Of a DNA stretch of 64,000 bases, positions 34,824 to 42,176 are shown piece by piece. The notes beneath the pieces are model-generated. The model was not told the origin of the DNA, did no database searches, and saw only the letters and a program-made list of their open reading frames with translations. The stretch comes from Chryseobacterium sp. G0162. Lineage in GTDB: Bacteria; Bacteroidota; Bacteroidia; Flavobacteriales; Weeksellaceae. Location of the stretch: contig NZ_CP033922.1 of NCBI RefSeq assembly GCF_003815715.1, positions 1,501,001 through 1,565,000 of the forward strand, in the 5' to 3' direction. The position numbers and the translations under genes are program-made. The stretch's first letter is position 1, and each line of letters begins with the position of its first letter.

Positions 34824-35397
34824 ACTGCATTTTAGGGTTTATTACCATGCTTTGGGCTCTTCTTCTTTTTCCTATGATCTTTTGAAACTGTGAGGGTGTA
34901 ATTCCCGTTGTATTTTTAAACTGAGTACTTAAATGTGCCACACTGGAATAATTCAGTTTATGGGCAATTTCAGTAAGACTTTGCTTATTTCTTATAATCA
35001 GAGCTTTTGCATATTCTATCTTCTGGAGAATAATAAAATTCTCTATGGAAGTATAAGCAACCTCTGAAAACAAATTGGAAAGATATCCATAGCTGTGATT
35101 CAGTTTTTCAGAAATATAAATGGATGCTTTTACGGGAATAATCTCTTCGGAAAAGACAAGTTCTACAATAGCATCTTTTATTTTCTGTACCAAAGCCGTT
35201 TTCTGGCTTTCTATGATCTCAATACCATAATCACCAAGATTTTTCTTGAAAAGATTATGTTGTTCCTGAGTAAAAGGTTCATAGAACTCCACCTCACCGA
35301 AGTTCAGCAACCGGTATTTCAGCCCGTGCTCCTTCAGTTTTTCGTCCAATACCTTTTTACAAAGGGCATTGAAATCAAATTTAACGTACATTTTCAT
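34816..35397 (-). CDS. AraC-family transcriptional regulator
   Basis: A 193-residue regulator. The C-terminal half is an AraC/XylS double helix-turn-helix: HSYGYLSNLFSEV then SLTEIAHKLNYSSVAHLSTQF and the signature end KNTTGITPSQFQK. The first 80 residues (LKEHGLKYRLLNFGEVEFYE, LKKNLGDYGIEIIES) look like a small ferredoxin-like domain related to HMA domains but without the CxxC metal site. This short AraC form with such an N-terminus recurs in Bacteroidetes. Cotranscribed and overlapping with the pseudo-receiver gene. Target genes are unknown. Confidence 0.88.
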   Translation of the reverse strand: MKMYVKFDFNALCKKVLDEKLKEHGLKYRLLNFGEVEFYEPFTQEQHNLFKKNLGDYGIEIIESQKTALVQKIKDAIVELVFSEEIIPVKASIYISEKLNHSYGYLSNLFSEVAYTSIENFIILQKIEYAKALIIRNKQSLTEIAHKLNYSSVAHLSTQFKNTTGITPSQFQKIIGKRRRAQSMVINPKMQYE

Positions 35398-35694
35398 CCT
35401 GGTATAAGTAAGCCTATTTTTTACGTAAATATAATAATTTATTTCAATTAAATGTGAAATAGAAAATATTTTTTTAACATAATATAAATACGCAAAAACT
35501 CCTGTATCCGAAAATACAGGAATTTAAACACTAAGGATGAAAAAAATATACTGATAAAAAGCTATGTCAGCTCAAAACCAAGCATATGAATGTATTATTT
35601 ATAAGTGATTGGGTTCTGAAACAAAGATGATTCAAAAAATGAAATCACCCGTTATAGAATTACAGGATAAAGTTACAAAATTTTAAGTCAATTA
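35398..35694. other. Intergenic region with one hairpin
   Basis: About 300 bases upstream of the AraC-type gene and downstream of the GNAT gene. The hairpin TCCTGTAT ccgaaa ATACAGGA (35500-35521) is followed on the minus strand by GTTTTTG and could terminate GNAT transcription. Otherwise AT-rich, with no coding frame supported. Confidence 0.5.
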
Positions 35695-36195
35695 TTAGTG
35701 AATTAGAAACTCCATTAAGAAATCATCCATCACAAATCCGTTTCCAATGTCAAACACTCCTTCACCATAAACCTTATAGCCTTGGGATTCGTAGAAGTTT
35801 CTGGCAGCATTATACTTATTGACATTAAGGATAATCCTTTTATTTCCGTTCTCAGAAACTTTTTCATTTAGAAACAGAAGTGCGTCTTTTCCAAAACCTT
35901 TTCCTTTGCTTTCAGGAACCAGATAGATTCGGTGAAGCTTTGTAGTTTCATTTTCATAATTGTGTTCATATCCAATAAAGCCCTCATAAGAGCCCTTAGT
36001 TTCATCTTCAATCAGATAATAGTGATAATTGGGGTTCTGAAGTTGACGATCAATTTCCTGTTCTGAATACATTTCAGAAAGCATATATTCCATTTGTTCT
36101 TCTGAAAGGATCTCTGAATAGGCATTCTTCCATGACCTTCTGGCAAGATCCTGGATGAGAGGAATATTCTCCCCTGTTGCTTTTATTAATTTCAT
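35695..36195 (-). CDS. GNAT family N-acetyltransferase
   Basis: A 166-residue acyl-CoA-dependent acetyltransferase. Core GNAT motif A is LHRIYLVPESKGKGFGKDALL, with the acetyl-CoA pyrophosphate loop GKGFGK, and motif B appears as ILNVNKYNAARNFYESQGYK. The family is large and the substrate (small molecule or protein N-terminus) cannot be told. Cytosolic, complete. Minus strand between dapA and the AraC-type gene, with a dapA terminator just upstream, so it is probably transcribed separately. Confidence 0.9.
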   Translation of the reverse strand: MKLIKATGENIPLIQDLARRSWKNAYSEILSEEQMEYMLSEMYSEQEIDRQLQNPNYHYYLIEDETKGSYEGFIGYEHNYENETTKLHRIYLVPESKGKGFGKDALLFLNEKVSENGNKRIILNVNKYNAARNFYESQGYKVYGEGVFDIGNGFVMDDFLMEFLIH

Positions 36196-36210
36196 ATTTT
36201 ATAGATTATG

Positions 36211-36245
36211 ATTAAAAAAAGTGAAAAGCCTGAACTTTTCACTTT
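36211..36245 (-). terminator. Terminator of dapA
   Basis: On the minus strand AAAGTGAAAAG...CTTTTCACTTT, 11-base arms, followed by a run of T; 84 bases past the dapA stop. Confidence 0.75.
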
Positions 36246-36328
36246 GTTGTATTTTATAATAGTTAATGGTCATTTTTATTAAGCAGTTGAAATTCATAAA
36301 ATATCTCAACACTTACTATTTTCATCCA

Positions 36329-37201
36329 TTAAATGTTAGCCATTTCAGCTTTGATTTTAGCATAAAGCCCTTCTGATGCCTGAACCAAAGGAAGTCTAAG
36401 ATAATTCTTGATAATTCCTTTTTCTGCTAATACGACTTTAATACCACAAGGGTTACCTTCTGCAAAAATAAGGCGGGTAATGTCAACCAGTTTATTGTGG
36501 ATCTCATAAGCCTCTTTTATCTTTCCTTCAAAAGCTAATTGTACCATCGTAGAGAATTCTTTTGGATATCCCTGTCCAATTACAGAAATCACTCCATTTC
36601 CCCCTGCCAATGTTACAGGAAGAGTGAACTCATCATCTCCGGAAACCAACGAAAATCCTTCAGGTTTCTTTCTAAGGATATCAAAATACTGCAAAATATT
36701 GGGTGCAGCTTCTTTAATCATGAATAGATTCGGGAATTCTTTTGCAAGACGAATCGTGGTATCAGCATCAATATTTTGTCCGGTTCTGGAAGGAACATTG
36801 TAAATGATAATATTCTTTCCAGTAGCGGCTAAAGCTTTATAGTGTTGGTAAAGACCTTCCTGATTAGGCTTATTGTAATATGGAGATACAGAAAGTACGG
36901 CTTCAAATGCAGAAAGATCTGCTTCTTCAATCTGTTTCTTTACCTCAAGAGTATTGTTACCGCCAATTCCTAAAACTAAAGGAAGACGTTTATTATTCAC
37001 CTTAATGATATGCTCAATTACCTGTTTCTTCTCTTCATCAGAAAGCGTTGCAGCCTCAGCTGTAGTTCCCAATACTACCAAATAATTGGTTCCGTTATCA
37101 ATGTTATAATCAATCAGTTTTGTTAAACTGTCGAAGTCAACGGATAAATCTTCATTAAAGGGTGTTACCAATGCAACACCTACTCCTTTTAAAATGCTCA
37201 T
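36329..37201 (-). CDS. dapA: 4-hydroxy-tetrahydrodipicolinate synthase
   Basis: DapA (290 aa) condenses pyruvate with aspartate semialdehyde, the first committed step to lysine and meso-diaminopimelate for peptidoglycan. The TIM-barrel shows the pyruvate-binding GTTAEA (Thr46 and Thr47), Tyr134 in YNVPSRTGQN and the Schiff-base Lys163 in MIKEAAPN. Full length, cytosolic tetramer. A -7 element lies at 37221-37228. It is divergent from the 5'-nucleotidase operon. Confidence 0.97.
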   Translation of the reverse strand: MSILKGVGVALVTPFNEDLSVDFDSLTKLIDYNIDNGTNYLVVLGTTAEAATLSDEEKKQVIEHIIKVNNKRLPLVLGIGGNNTLEVKKQIEEADLSAFEAVLSVSPYYNKPNQEGLYQHYKALAATGKNIIIYNVPSRTGQNIDADTTIRLAKEFPNLFMIKEAAPNILQYFDILRKKPEGFSLVSGDDEFTLPVTLAGGNGVISVIGQGYPKEFSTMVQLAFEGKIKEAYEIHNKLVDITRLIFAEGNPCGIKVVLAEKGIIKNYLRLPLVQASEGLYAKIKAEMANI

Positions 37202-37220
37202 CTGTTCGAATTATTTTTGC

Positions 37221-37228
37221 CAAATTTA
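37221..37228 (-). promoter_or_regulatory. -7 element for dapA
   Basis: The minus strand reads TAAATTTG, matching TAnnTTTG, 19 bases ahead of ATG 37201. Confidence 0.55.
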
Positions 37229-37282
37229 ATCATTTACAATAAGAATTTATAATAAATAATAATGTTTTATTATACATATAGT

Positions 37283-37290
37283 TATATTTG
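37283..37290 (+). promoter_or_regulatory. -7 element for the 5'-nucleotidase/porZ/recO operon
   Basis: TATATTTG, a perfect match to TAnnTTTG. The predicted transcript would carry a leader of about 100 bases before ATG 37397, which contains a 14-codon frame at 37309-37353 and a 7-base inverted repeat (AATCGCT/AGCGATT). Confidence 0.5.
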
Positions 37291-37396
37291 CATATACTAA
37301 AAGATATTATGAAATCGCTATACCTGAAATTGTTTATAAAAACATCTAAATAACCAGCGATTGCATATGACCTTTATAAAAAATAATTTACAGCAT

Positions 37397-38155
37397 ATGA
37401 AAAACAAATTATTGTTACTAGGAATTGCTCTGGCATCTCTTACTGCATGCAAAACGGCTTCTACGCCACAGCTTGTGAATGTAAAGACCCAGAAGAATAT
37501 TTCTATTAATAATGAGCTAAAGAATGATGAGGCGTTTGTAAAATTTATTGAACCTTATAAGCAGAAATTGGATAAAGAGATGAACCAAAAAATCTCACAC
37601 ACCAATGCAGACCTTACTAAGCAGGGAGATAACAGCAATCTGGGAAATCTTTTAGCAGATTATACCCTTGAGGGCGGTGATGAATGGACGAAAGCCCATC
37701 TTAAACAAAATGTGGATGCTGCATTAATCAATATTGGAGGAATCCGTACTACAATTGGAAAAGGAGACATTATGCTGAAAAATCTTTTTGAGGTAATGCC
37801 TTTTGAAAACGAACTGATTATTGTAAAAATGAAAGGCGCAGATTTACCGGGACTTTTTGAATACTATGCAAAAACACAAGTCAACAATCCAGTCTCTCAT
37901 TTGTATATTGAAACAAAAAACGGACAGTTAGTAAAATCATTAATTAACGGAAAAGAAGTAGATCCGAGCAAGGACTATTATATTGCTACTTCAGACTATT
38001 TAGCTTTGGGTGGTGATAATATGAAATTCTTTTCAAAAGGTGAGTCTATCCCTACAGGAGTTAAGCTTAGGGATTTATACATAGATTATTTCAAGAGAAA
38101 TCCTGAAATTGTTTCTCCTACAGATGTTCGTTTAAATTTTATCGGTAAAAAGTAA
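37397..38155 (+). CDS. Lipoprotein with 5'-nucleotidase C-terminal domain
   Basis: A 252-residue lipoprotein: MKNKLLLLGIALASLTAC, lipid Cys at residue 18. The rest is the C-terminal substrate-binding domain of 5'-nucleotidases (GDNSNLGNLLADYTLEGG, ALINIGGIRTTIGKGDI, FEVMPFENELIIVKMKG, then YIATSDYLALGGDN), which binds the nucleoside base. The catalytic metallophosphatase domain is supplied by the next gene, whose ATG overlaps this stop (TAATG). The two halves are thus separate proteins in the reverse of the usual domain order. ATG 37397 gives the lipoprotein signal; the open frame begins at 37361. Confidence 0.87.
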   Translation: MKNKLLLLGIALASLTACKTASTPQLVNVKTQKNISINNELKNDEAFVKFIEPYKQKLDKEMNQKISHTNADLTKQGDNSNLGNLLADYTLEGGDEWTKAHLKQNVDAALINIGGIRTTIGKGDIMLKNLFEVMPFENELIIVKMKGADLPGLFEYYAKTQVNNPVSHLYIETKNGQLVKSLINGKEVDPSKDYYIATSDYLALGGDNMKFFSKGESIPTGVKLRDLYIDYFKRNPEIVSPTDVRLNFIGKK

Positions 38156-39105
38156 TGGATAGAAAAAGTTTTTTAAAAGCAATAGGTGGTGGATCTTTGG
38201 CAATGGCTTTAGCTCCCAATATGATGATGGCGGAAGAATTAAAAATTCTTGACTTAAAACCCGCTAATAAACTAACCATTCTTCATACTAACGATCAGCA
38301 TAGCAGAATAGAGCCTTTTGATGCAAGCTACACAAAGAATCCCAATCAGGGAGGTTTTGCAAGAAGAGCCAGCTTAATTCAGCAAATCAGAAATCAGGAA
38401 AGTAATGTACTTCTTCTTGATTCCGGAGATATTTTTCAGGGAACTCCTTATTTTAACTTTTTTGGTGGTGAACTGGAATTCAAACTAATGTCCATGATGA
38501 AATATGATGCTTCTACGATGGGAAATCATGATTTTGATAACGGACTTGAAGGATTTTTAAAGGTTCTTCCGAACGCACAGTTCCCTTTTATCTGTTCAAA
38601 TTATGATTTTAAGAATACAATTCTGGATGGAAAAACATCTCCTTATAAGATTTTCAACAAAAATGGGATTAAAGTTGGAATATTTGGAGTAGGTATCCAG
38701 TTAGATGGTCTTGTTGGTAAAAAGCAATATGCAGAAACCGTGTATTCTAATCCAATTGAAGCAGCACAGCATTATTCAAACTTTTTGAAAAAAGACCAGA
38801 AATGTGATCTTGTCATTTGTCTTTCACACATCGGATATGATTACAGGGATGAACCTAATAAGATAAGTGATAAAATTTTAGCGGCCAATACTGAAAATAT
38901 TGACATTATTCTAGGCGGCCATACCCATACATTCTTACCGGAACCTGAAACATTCACTAACAGACAGGGCAAAAACGTTCTTGTTAACCAGGTGGGATGG
39001 GCAGGTCTTCTTTTAGGTAGAATAGATTTTTATTTTGATTCAAACAAAAACGTACAGCATATTTCCTGGAACAACCAGGCAATAGATAGCAGCATAATAG
39101 CATAA
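38155..39105 (+). CDS. 5'-nucleotidase-type metallophosphatase (catalytic domain only)
   Basis: A 316-residue exported metallophosphatase, the N-terminal catalytic half of 5'-nucleotidase/UshA-like enzymes. The N-terminus MDRKSFLKAIGGGSLAMALA resembles an anchor or Tat-like signal without a clear twin Arg. The metal ligands lie in ILHTNDQHSRIEP, LLDSGDIFQGTPY, TMGNHDFDNG, LSHIGYD and LGGHTHTF. It lacks the base-binding domain, which is encoded just upstream with a one-base overlap. The pair probably hydrolyses extracellular nucleotides in the periplasm. porZ follows immediately. Confidence 0.9.
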   Translation: MDRKSFLKAIGGGSLAMALAPNMMMAEELKILDLKPANKLTILHTNDQHSRIEPFDASYTKNPNQGGFARRASLIQQIRNQESNVLLLDSGDIFQGTPYFNFFGGELEFKLMSMMKYDASTMGNHDFDNGLEGFLKVLPNAQFPFICSNYDFKNTILDGKTSPYKIFNKNGIKVGIFGVGIQLDGLVGKKQYAETVYSNPIEAAQHYSNFLKKDQKCDLVICLSHIGYDYRDEPNKISDKILAANTENIDIILGGHTHTFLPEPETFTNRQGKNVLVNQVGWAGLLLGRIDFYFDSNKNVQHISWNNQAIDSSIIA

Positions 39106-39106
39106 C

Positions 39107-41365
39107 ATGAAAAAACTCTCTCTAATTTCTCTTGGTATTTTAGCCTCCCTGCAGTTTACAAAAGCTCAGGTCATTTCATCAAAAAAATGGGCAGATCTCT
39201 TTTCCTATAACAATGTCTTAGCCATGAAGGAAGACAATGGAAAAATAGTAGCTGCCACAGAAAACGGGATTTTCTATTATACAATATCAACAGGAGAAAT
39301 TACGAAGTTATCTAAAGCGAATGGCCTCCATAATATAGGAATAACAGCTTTCGATTATGATCCTAAAAGTAAAACAGGGGTTATTGGTTATGAAAACGGA
39401 GCCATAGATGTGTTTACCCCAAATGAGGTTAAATATATCATTGACATCCCTATTGCTGCCGGATATAATGGAAACAAGAAAATTAATCATATCTCCATTA
39501 CAGGAGAACAGGCTGTAATTTCTGTAGGTTATGGGGTATCTATATTCAATATAAAGAAAAAAGAATTTGGAGACTCTGCTTTTTTTCTTAATGCTGGAGT
39601 ATATGAAGCCAGTAATGAAGCTACGATATTTGGAAACAAGGTATACGCTGTTACGAATACAGGTTTAAAAAGCCATGAAATGAATACTACTTTTCCTGTA
39701 TTTTCTACATGGACTACAGAGATTCCTGGAACCTTCAAACATATTGATTCTAACACAGAATTAGCATTTTCTTCGGCTACTGCTGCATTTGTCTATAATA
39801 ATGGAGCTCCAATTCAGCTCCCTATTAACCTTGGAAATATTCAGGACGTTGTGGTAACAGAAAACAATGTAGTAGTTACAGACAGTAGAGTATATACTTT
39901 TGGACTTAACGGAACCAATTCGAATGCTACAGATTTTGGAGAGCAGTGTAATACTGCTATCATGGCTGGTGGAAAATTATTTGGTGGAACTGTATTATCA
40001 GGAATAAAGGATGAAAGCAACCATACCTATAAACCATCCGGACCGGAGTTTAATTTTGCCTATAAAATAAGTATACACGATAATAATCAGCTATTGGTCT
40101 CTACTGGAGCAAGAGCTGAAAGATACAATACACCGGTAAATAACCCTAAAAGACCCGGATTTTATTATTTTAATGGTACAGAATGGATCTATCCTTCTTA
40201 CTTTAAAACTTTTACCGGGACTCTGAATGTATTGGATGCTATCCTGAACCCTCTTGATAATAACGAAGTTCTTTTTGCAAATTATGCACTAGCAAATACC
40301 CAGGGAATCTACAAACTGAAATACAATGCTTCCAATAAAGACTTTGATTTTGTAAAATATTATCCAGTACAAGCCACTCCTGGACAAAGGCGTGCGGTAG
40401 GTCTTACTACTGATGCCCAAAGCAACATCTTTGCTGTATTTTCATTTAATGATGGAGGTCCCGCAGTAGCTGTATATGACAAGGCTAAAGATGATTTCAA
40501 TCTAAAAATATCTAATTTTAAAAGTGCATCCGTGCAAAAGCCTATTGTTTATCAAAATATGTTATGGATTCCTTTATCACGATCAAATGCCTTTTGGGTA
40601 TATGACTATAAAGATGCACTCAATTTTTCCGATGACACCGATTATATACTCGTTGAAAAGAATGGGTTTCCAAGTACTGCTTCCGGAACATTATCTGTAG
40701 CTGCCGACAAATCTGGTGATGTATGGATTAGTACAGACAAAGGAGTAAGGGTTTTATCTAATGCCGCTTCTGAAATAAAAACTCCTGAACCTAAGGTTAA
40801 CCCTATTATTATAGAACAAAATGGTCTTGGAGAAGAACTTTTCAGAGATTCTAGTATTCTTCAGATAGAATCAGACGGAGGAAATTACAAATGGGTTTCT
40901 GTAGATGGAGGTGGTGTGTATTACCTTTCTTCAGATGGTCAAAAGACCATAAAACATTTTACTATGGAGAACTCTCCTCTTCCTACTAATACCGTTACCG
41001 ATATAAAAGTAGATAGAAAAACTGGAAAAGTTTATTTTGCTACCTATAATGGTATTGTAACATATCAAGGAGATATCTCTGATGTAACGTCCAATTTTGG
41101 AGATGTAGTTGTTTATCCTAATCCTGTTGTTTATTCTAATTTCAAAGGGAAAGTTACAATTAAAGGATTGGCGGAAAAGACCAACATAAGAATCGTTGAT
41201 GCTGCAGGAAATGTTGTACATTCTGCCGTAGCGCGAGGAGGCTATTATGAATGGGATCTTAATAATCAACGAGGAGCCAGAGTAGCATCAGGAATTTACT
41301 TTGTACTCATGACCAATGAAGATGGTTCTGATAAAGCGACAGCCAAAATAGGCGTAGTCAATTAA
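39107..41365 (+). CDS. porZ: PorZ-like beta-propeller protein with T9SS type A sorting domain
   Basis: A 752-residue protein with signal peptide MKKLSLISLGILASLQFTKAQ, two beta-propeller regions and a C-terminal domain. The first propeller has the PorZ-type start (KKWADLFSYNNVLAMKED, GIFYYTISTGEITKLSKANG, LHNIGITAFDYDPKSKTGVI, GYENGAIDVF). The last 85 residues are a type A T9SS tail (VVVYPNPVVYSNFKGKVTI, ending ASGIYFVLMTNEDG). PorZ is a surface part of the T9SS attachment complex that handles A-LPS in Porphyromonas. The order before recO is one that I recall from related genomes. Identification as PorZ is by architecture rather than alignment. Confidence 0.78.
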   Translation: MKKLSLISLGILASLQFTKAQVISSKKWADLFSYNNVLAMKEDNGKIVAATENGIFYYTISTGEITKLSKANGLHNIGITAFDYDPKSKTGVIGYENGAIDVFTPNEVKYIIDIPIAAGYNGNKKINHISITGEQAVISVGYGVSIFNIKKKEFGDSAFFLNAGVYEASNEATIFGNKVYAVTNTGLKSHEMNTTFPVFSTWTTEIPGTFKHIDSNTELAFSSATAAFVYNNGAPIQLPINLGNIQDVVVTENNVVVTDSRVYTFGLNGTNSNATDFGEQCNTAIMAGGKLFGGTVLSGIKDESNHTYKPSGPEFNFAYKISIHDNNQLLVSTGARAERYNTPVNNPKRPGFYYFNGTEWIYPSYFKTFTGTLNVLDAILNPLDNNEVLFANYALANTQGIYKLKYNASNKDFDFVKYYPVQATPGQRRAVGLTTDAQSNIFAVFSFNDGGPAVAVYDKAKDDFNLKISNFKSASVQKPIVYQNMLWIPLSRSNAFWVYDYKDALNFSDDTDYILVEKNGFPSTASGTLSVAADKSGDVWISTDKGVRVLSNAASEIKTPEPKVNPIIIEQNGLGEELFRDSSILQIESDGGNYKWVSVDGGGVYYLSSDGQKTIKHFTMENSPLPTNTVTDIKVDRKTGKVYFATYNGIVTYQGDISDVTSNFGDVVVYPNPVVYSNFKGKVTIKGLAEKTNIRIVDAAGNVVHSAVARGGYYEWDLNNQRGARVASGIYFVLMTNEDGSDKATAKIGVVN

Positions 41366-42051
41366 TGAATACACAAACCGGTTTTTTACTTTCATTCATC
41401 AAATACGGGGAAAATGATGCTGTATTGCATTGTTTTACAGAAGAGGATGGTTTTCAGTCTTATTTTCTTAAGGGGATTTATTCCAGAAAAAATAAAAAGA
41501 AAGCCTTCCTGCAGCCCTTGAATAAACTGAACTTCTCCATTAGCCCGGTAAGAGGAAATGGAATCCCCACCATCTCAAAATTTGAGCTGGTAAAAGGTAA
41601 TGATGCTTATGCTGATATCAAGGCAGGTACTGTTATATTCTTTATTTCAGATTTTCTGAATCAGGTTTTAAAGCTTGAAAATAAAAACCTAAATATTTTC
41701 TTCAGTATTGAAAAGTTTATTTCTGAACTGGAACAACAAAACTATCAATGTCATTTATTATTTCTGCTTGTCATCCTAAAAGTACAGGGAGTTGCTCCTT
41801 TAATAGGGGAAGGAAACTTTTTAGATCCTGAAACAGGAACTTTTTCTACCATTTCTGCCCATCAGCTATTCAGTGAAGAAATTTCCATGATTTGGAAAAA
41901 CATTCTTAGCGCTGAAAATCTTTATAGTGTAAAAATACATTCTTCCTTAAGAAAAGATTTCCTGGATAGCCTTTTGGTATATTACCACTATCATATTACA
42001 GATTTTAAAACCCCTGCATCACTGGAGGTAATACAGCAGATATTTGAATAG
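41365..42051 (+). CDS. recO: DNA repair protein RecO
   Basis: RecO (228 aa) helps load RecA on SSB-coated DNA in the RecFOR pathway. The N-terminal OB-fold reads TGFLLSFIKYGENDAVLHCF then FTEEDGFQSYFLKGIYSRKN, and a helical C-terminal domain follows. The zinc Cys cluster of some RecO proteins is not visible, as in other Bacteroidetes. Its ATG overlaps the porZ stop by one base (TAATG), so it is translated as the last gene of the 37-42 kb operon. Length is typical. Confidence 0.92.
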   Translation: MNTQTGFLLSFIKYGENDAVLHCFTEEDGFQSYFLKGIYSRKNKKKAFLQPLNKLNFSISPVRGNGIPTISKFELVKGNDAYADIKAGTVIFFISDFLNQVLKLENKNLNIFFSIEKFISELEQQNYQCHLLFLLVILKVQGVAPLIGEGNFLDPETGTFSTISAHQLFSEEISMIWKNILSAENLYSVKIHSSLRKDFLDSLLVYYHYHITDFKTPASLEVIQQIFE

Positions 42052-42176
42052 TTTTTAAAGGTAAAGAAAGTTGATGGGCAAAGTGTAAAAAGCAAATTCA
42101 GTATTCCTATTTATTTATCTTTCCTTTTCACAGTCTCAGCAATATGAGTATTCTTCACTATCTCAACTTCCTCAAC

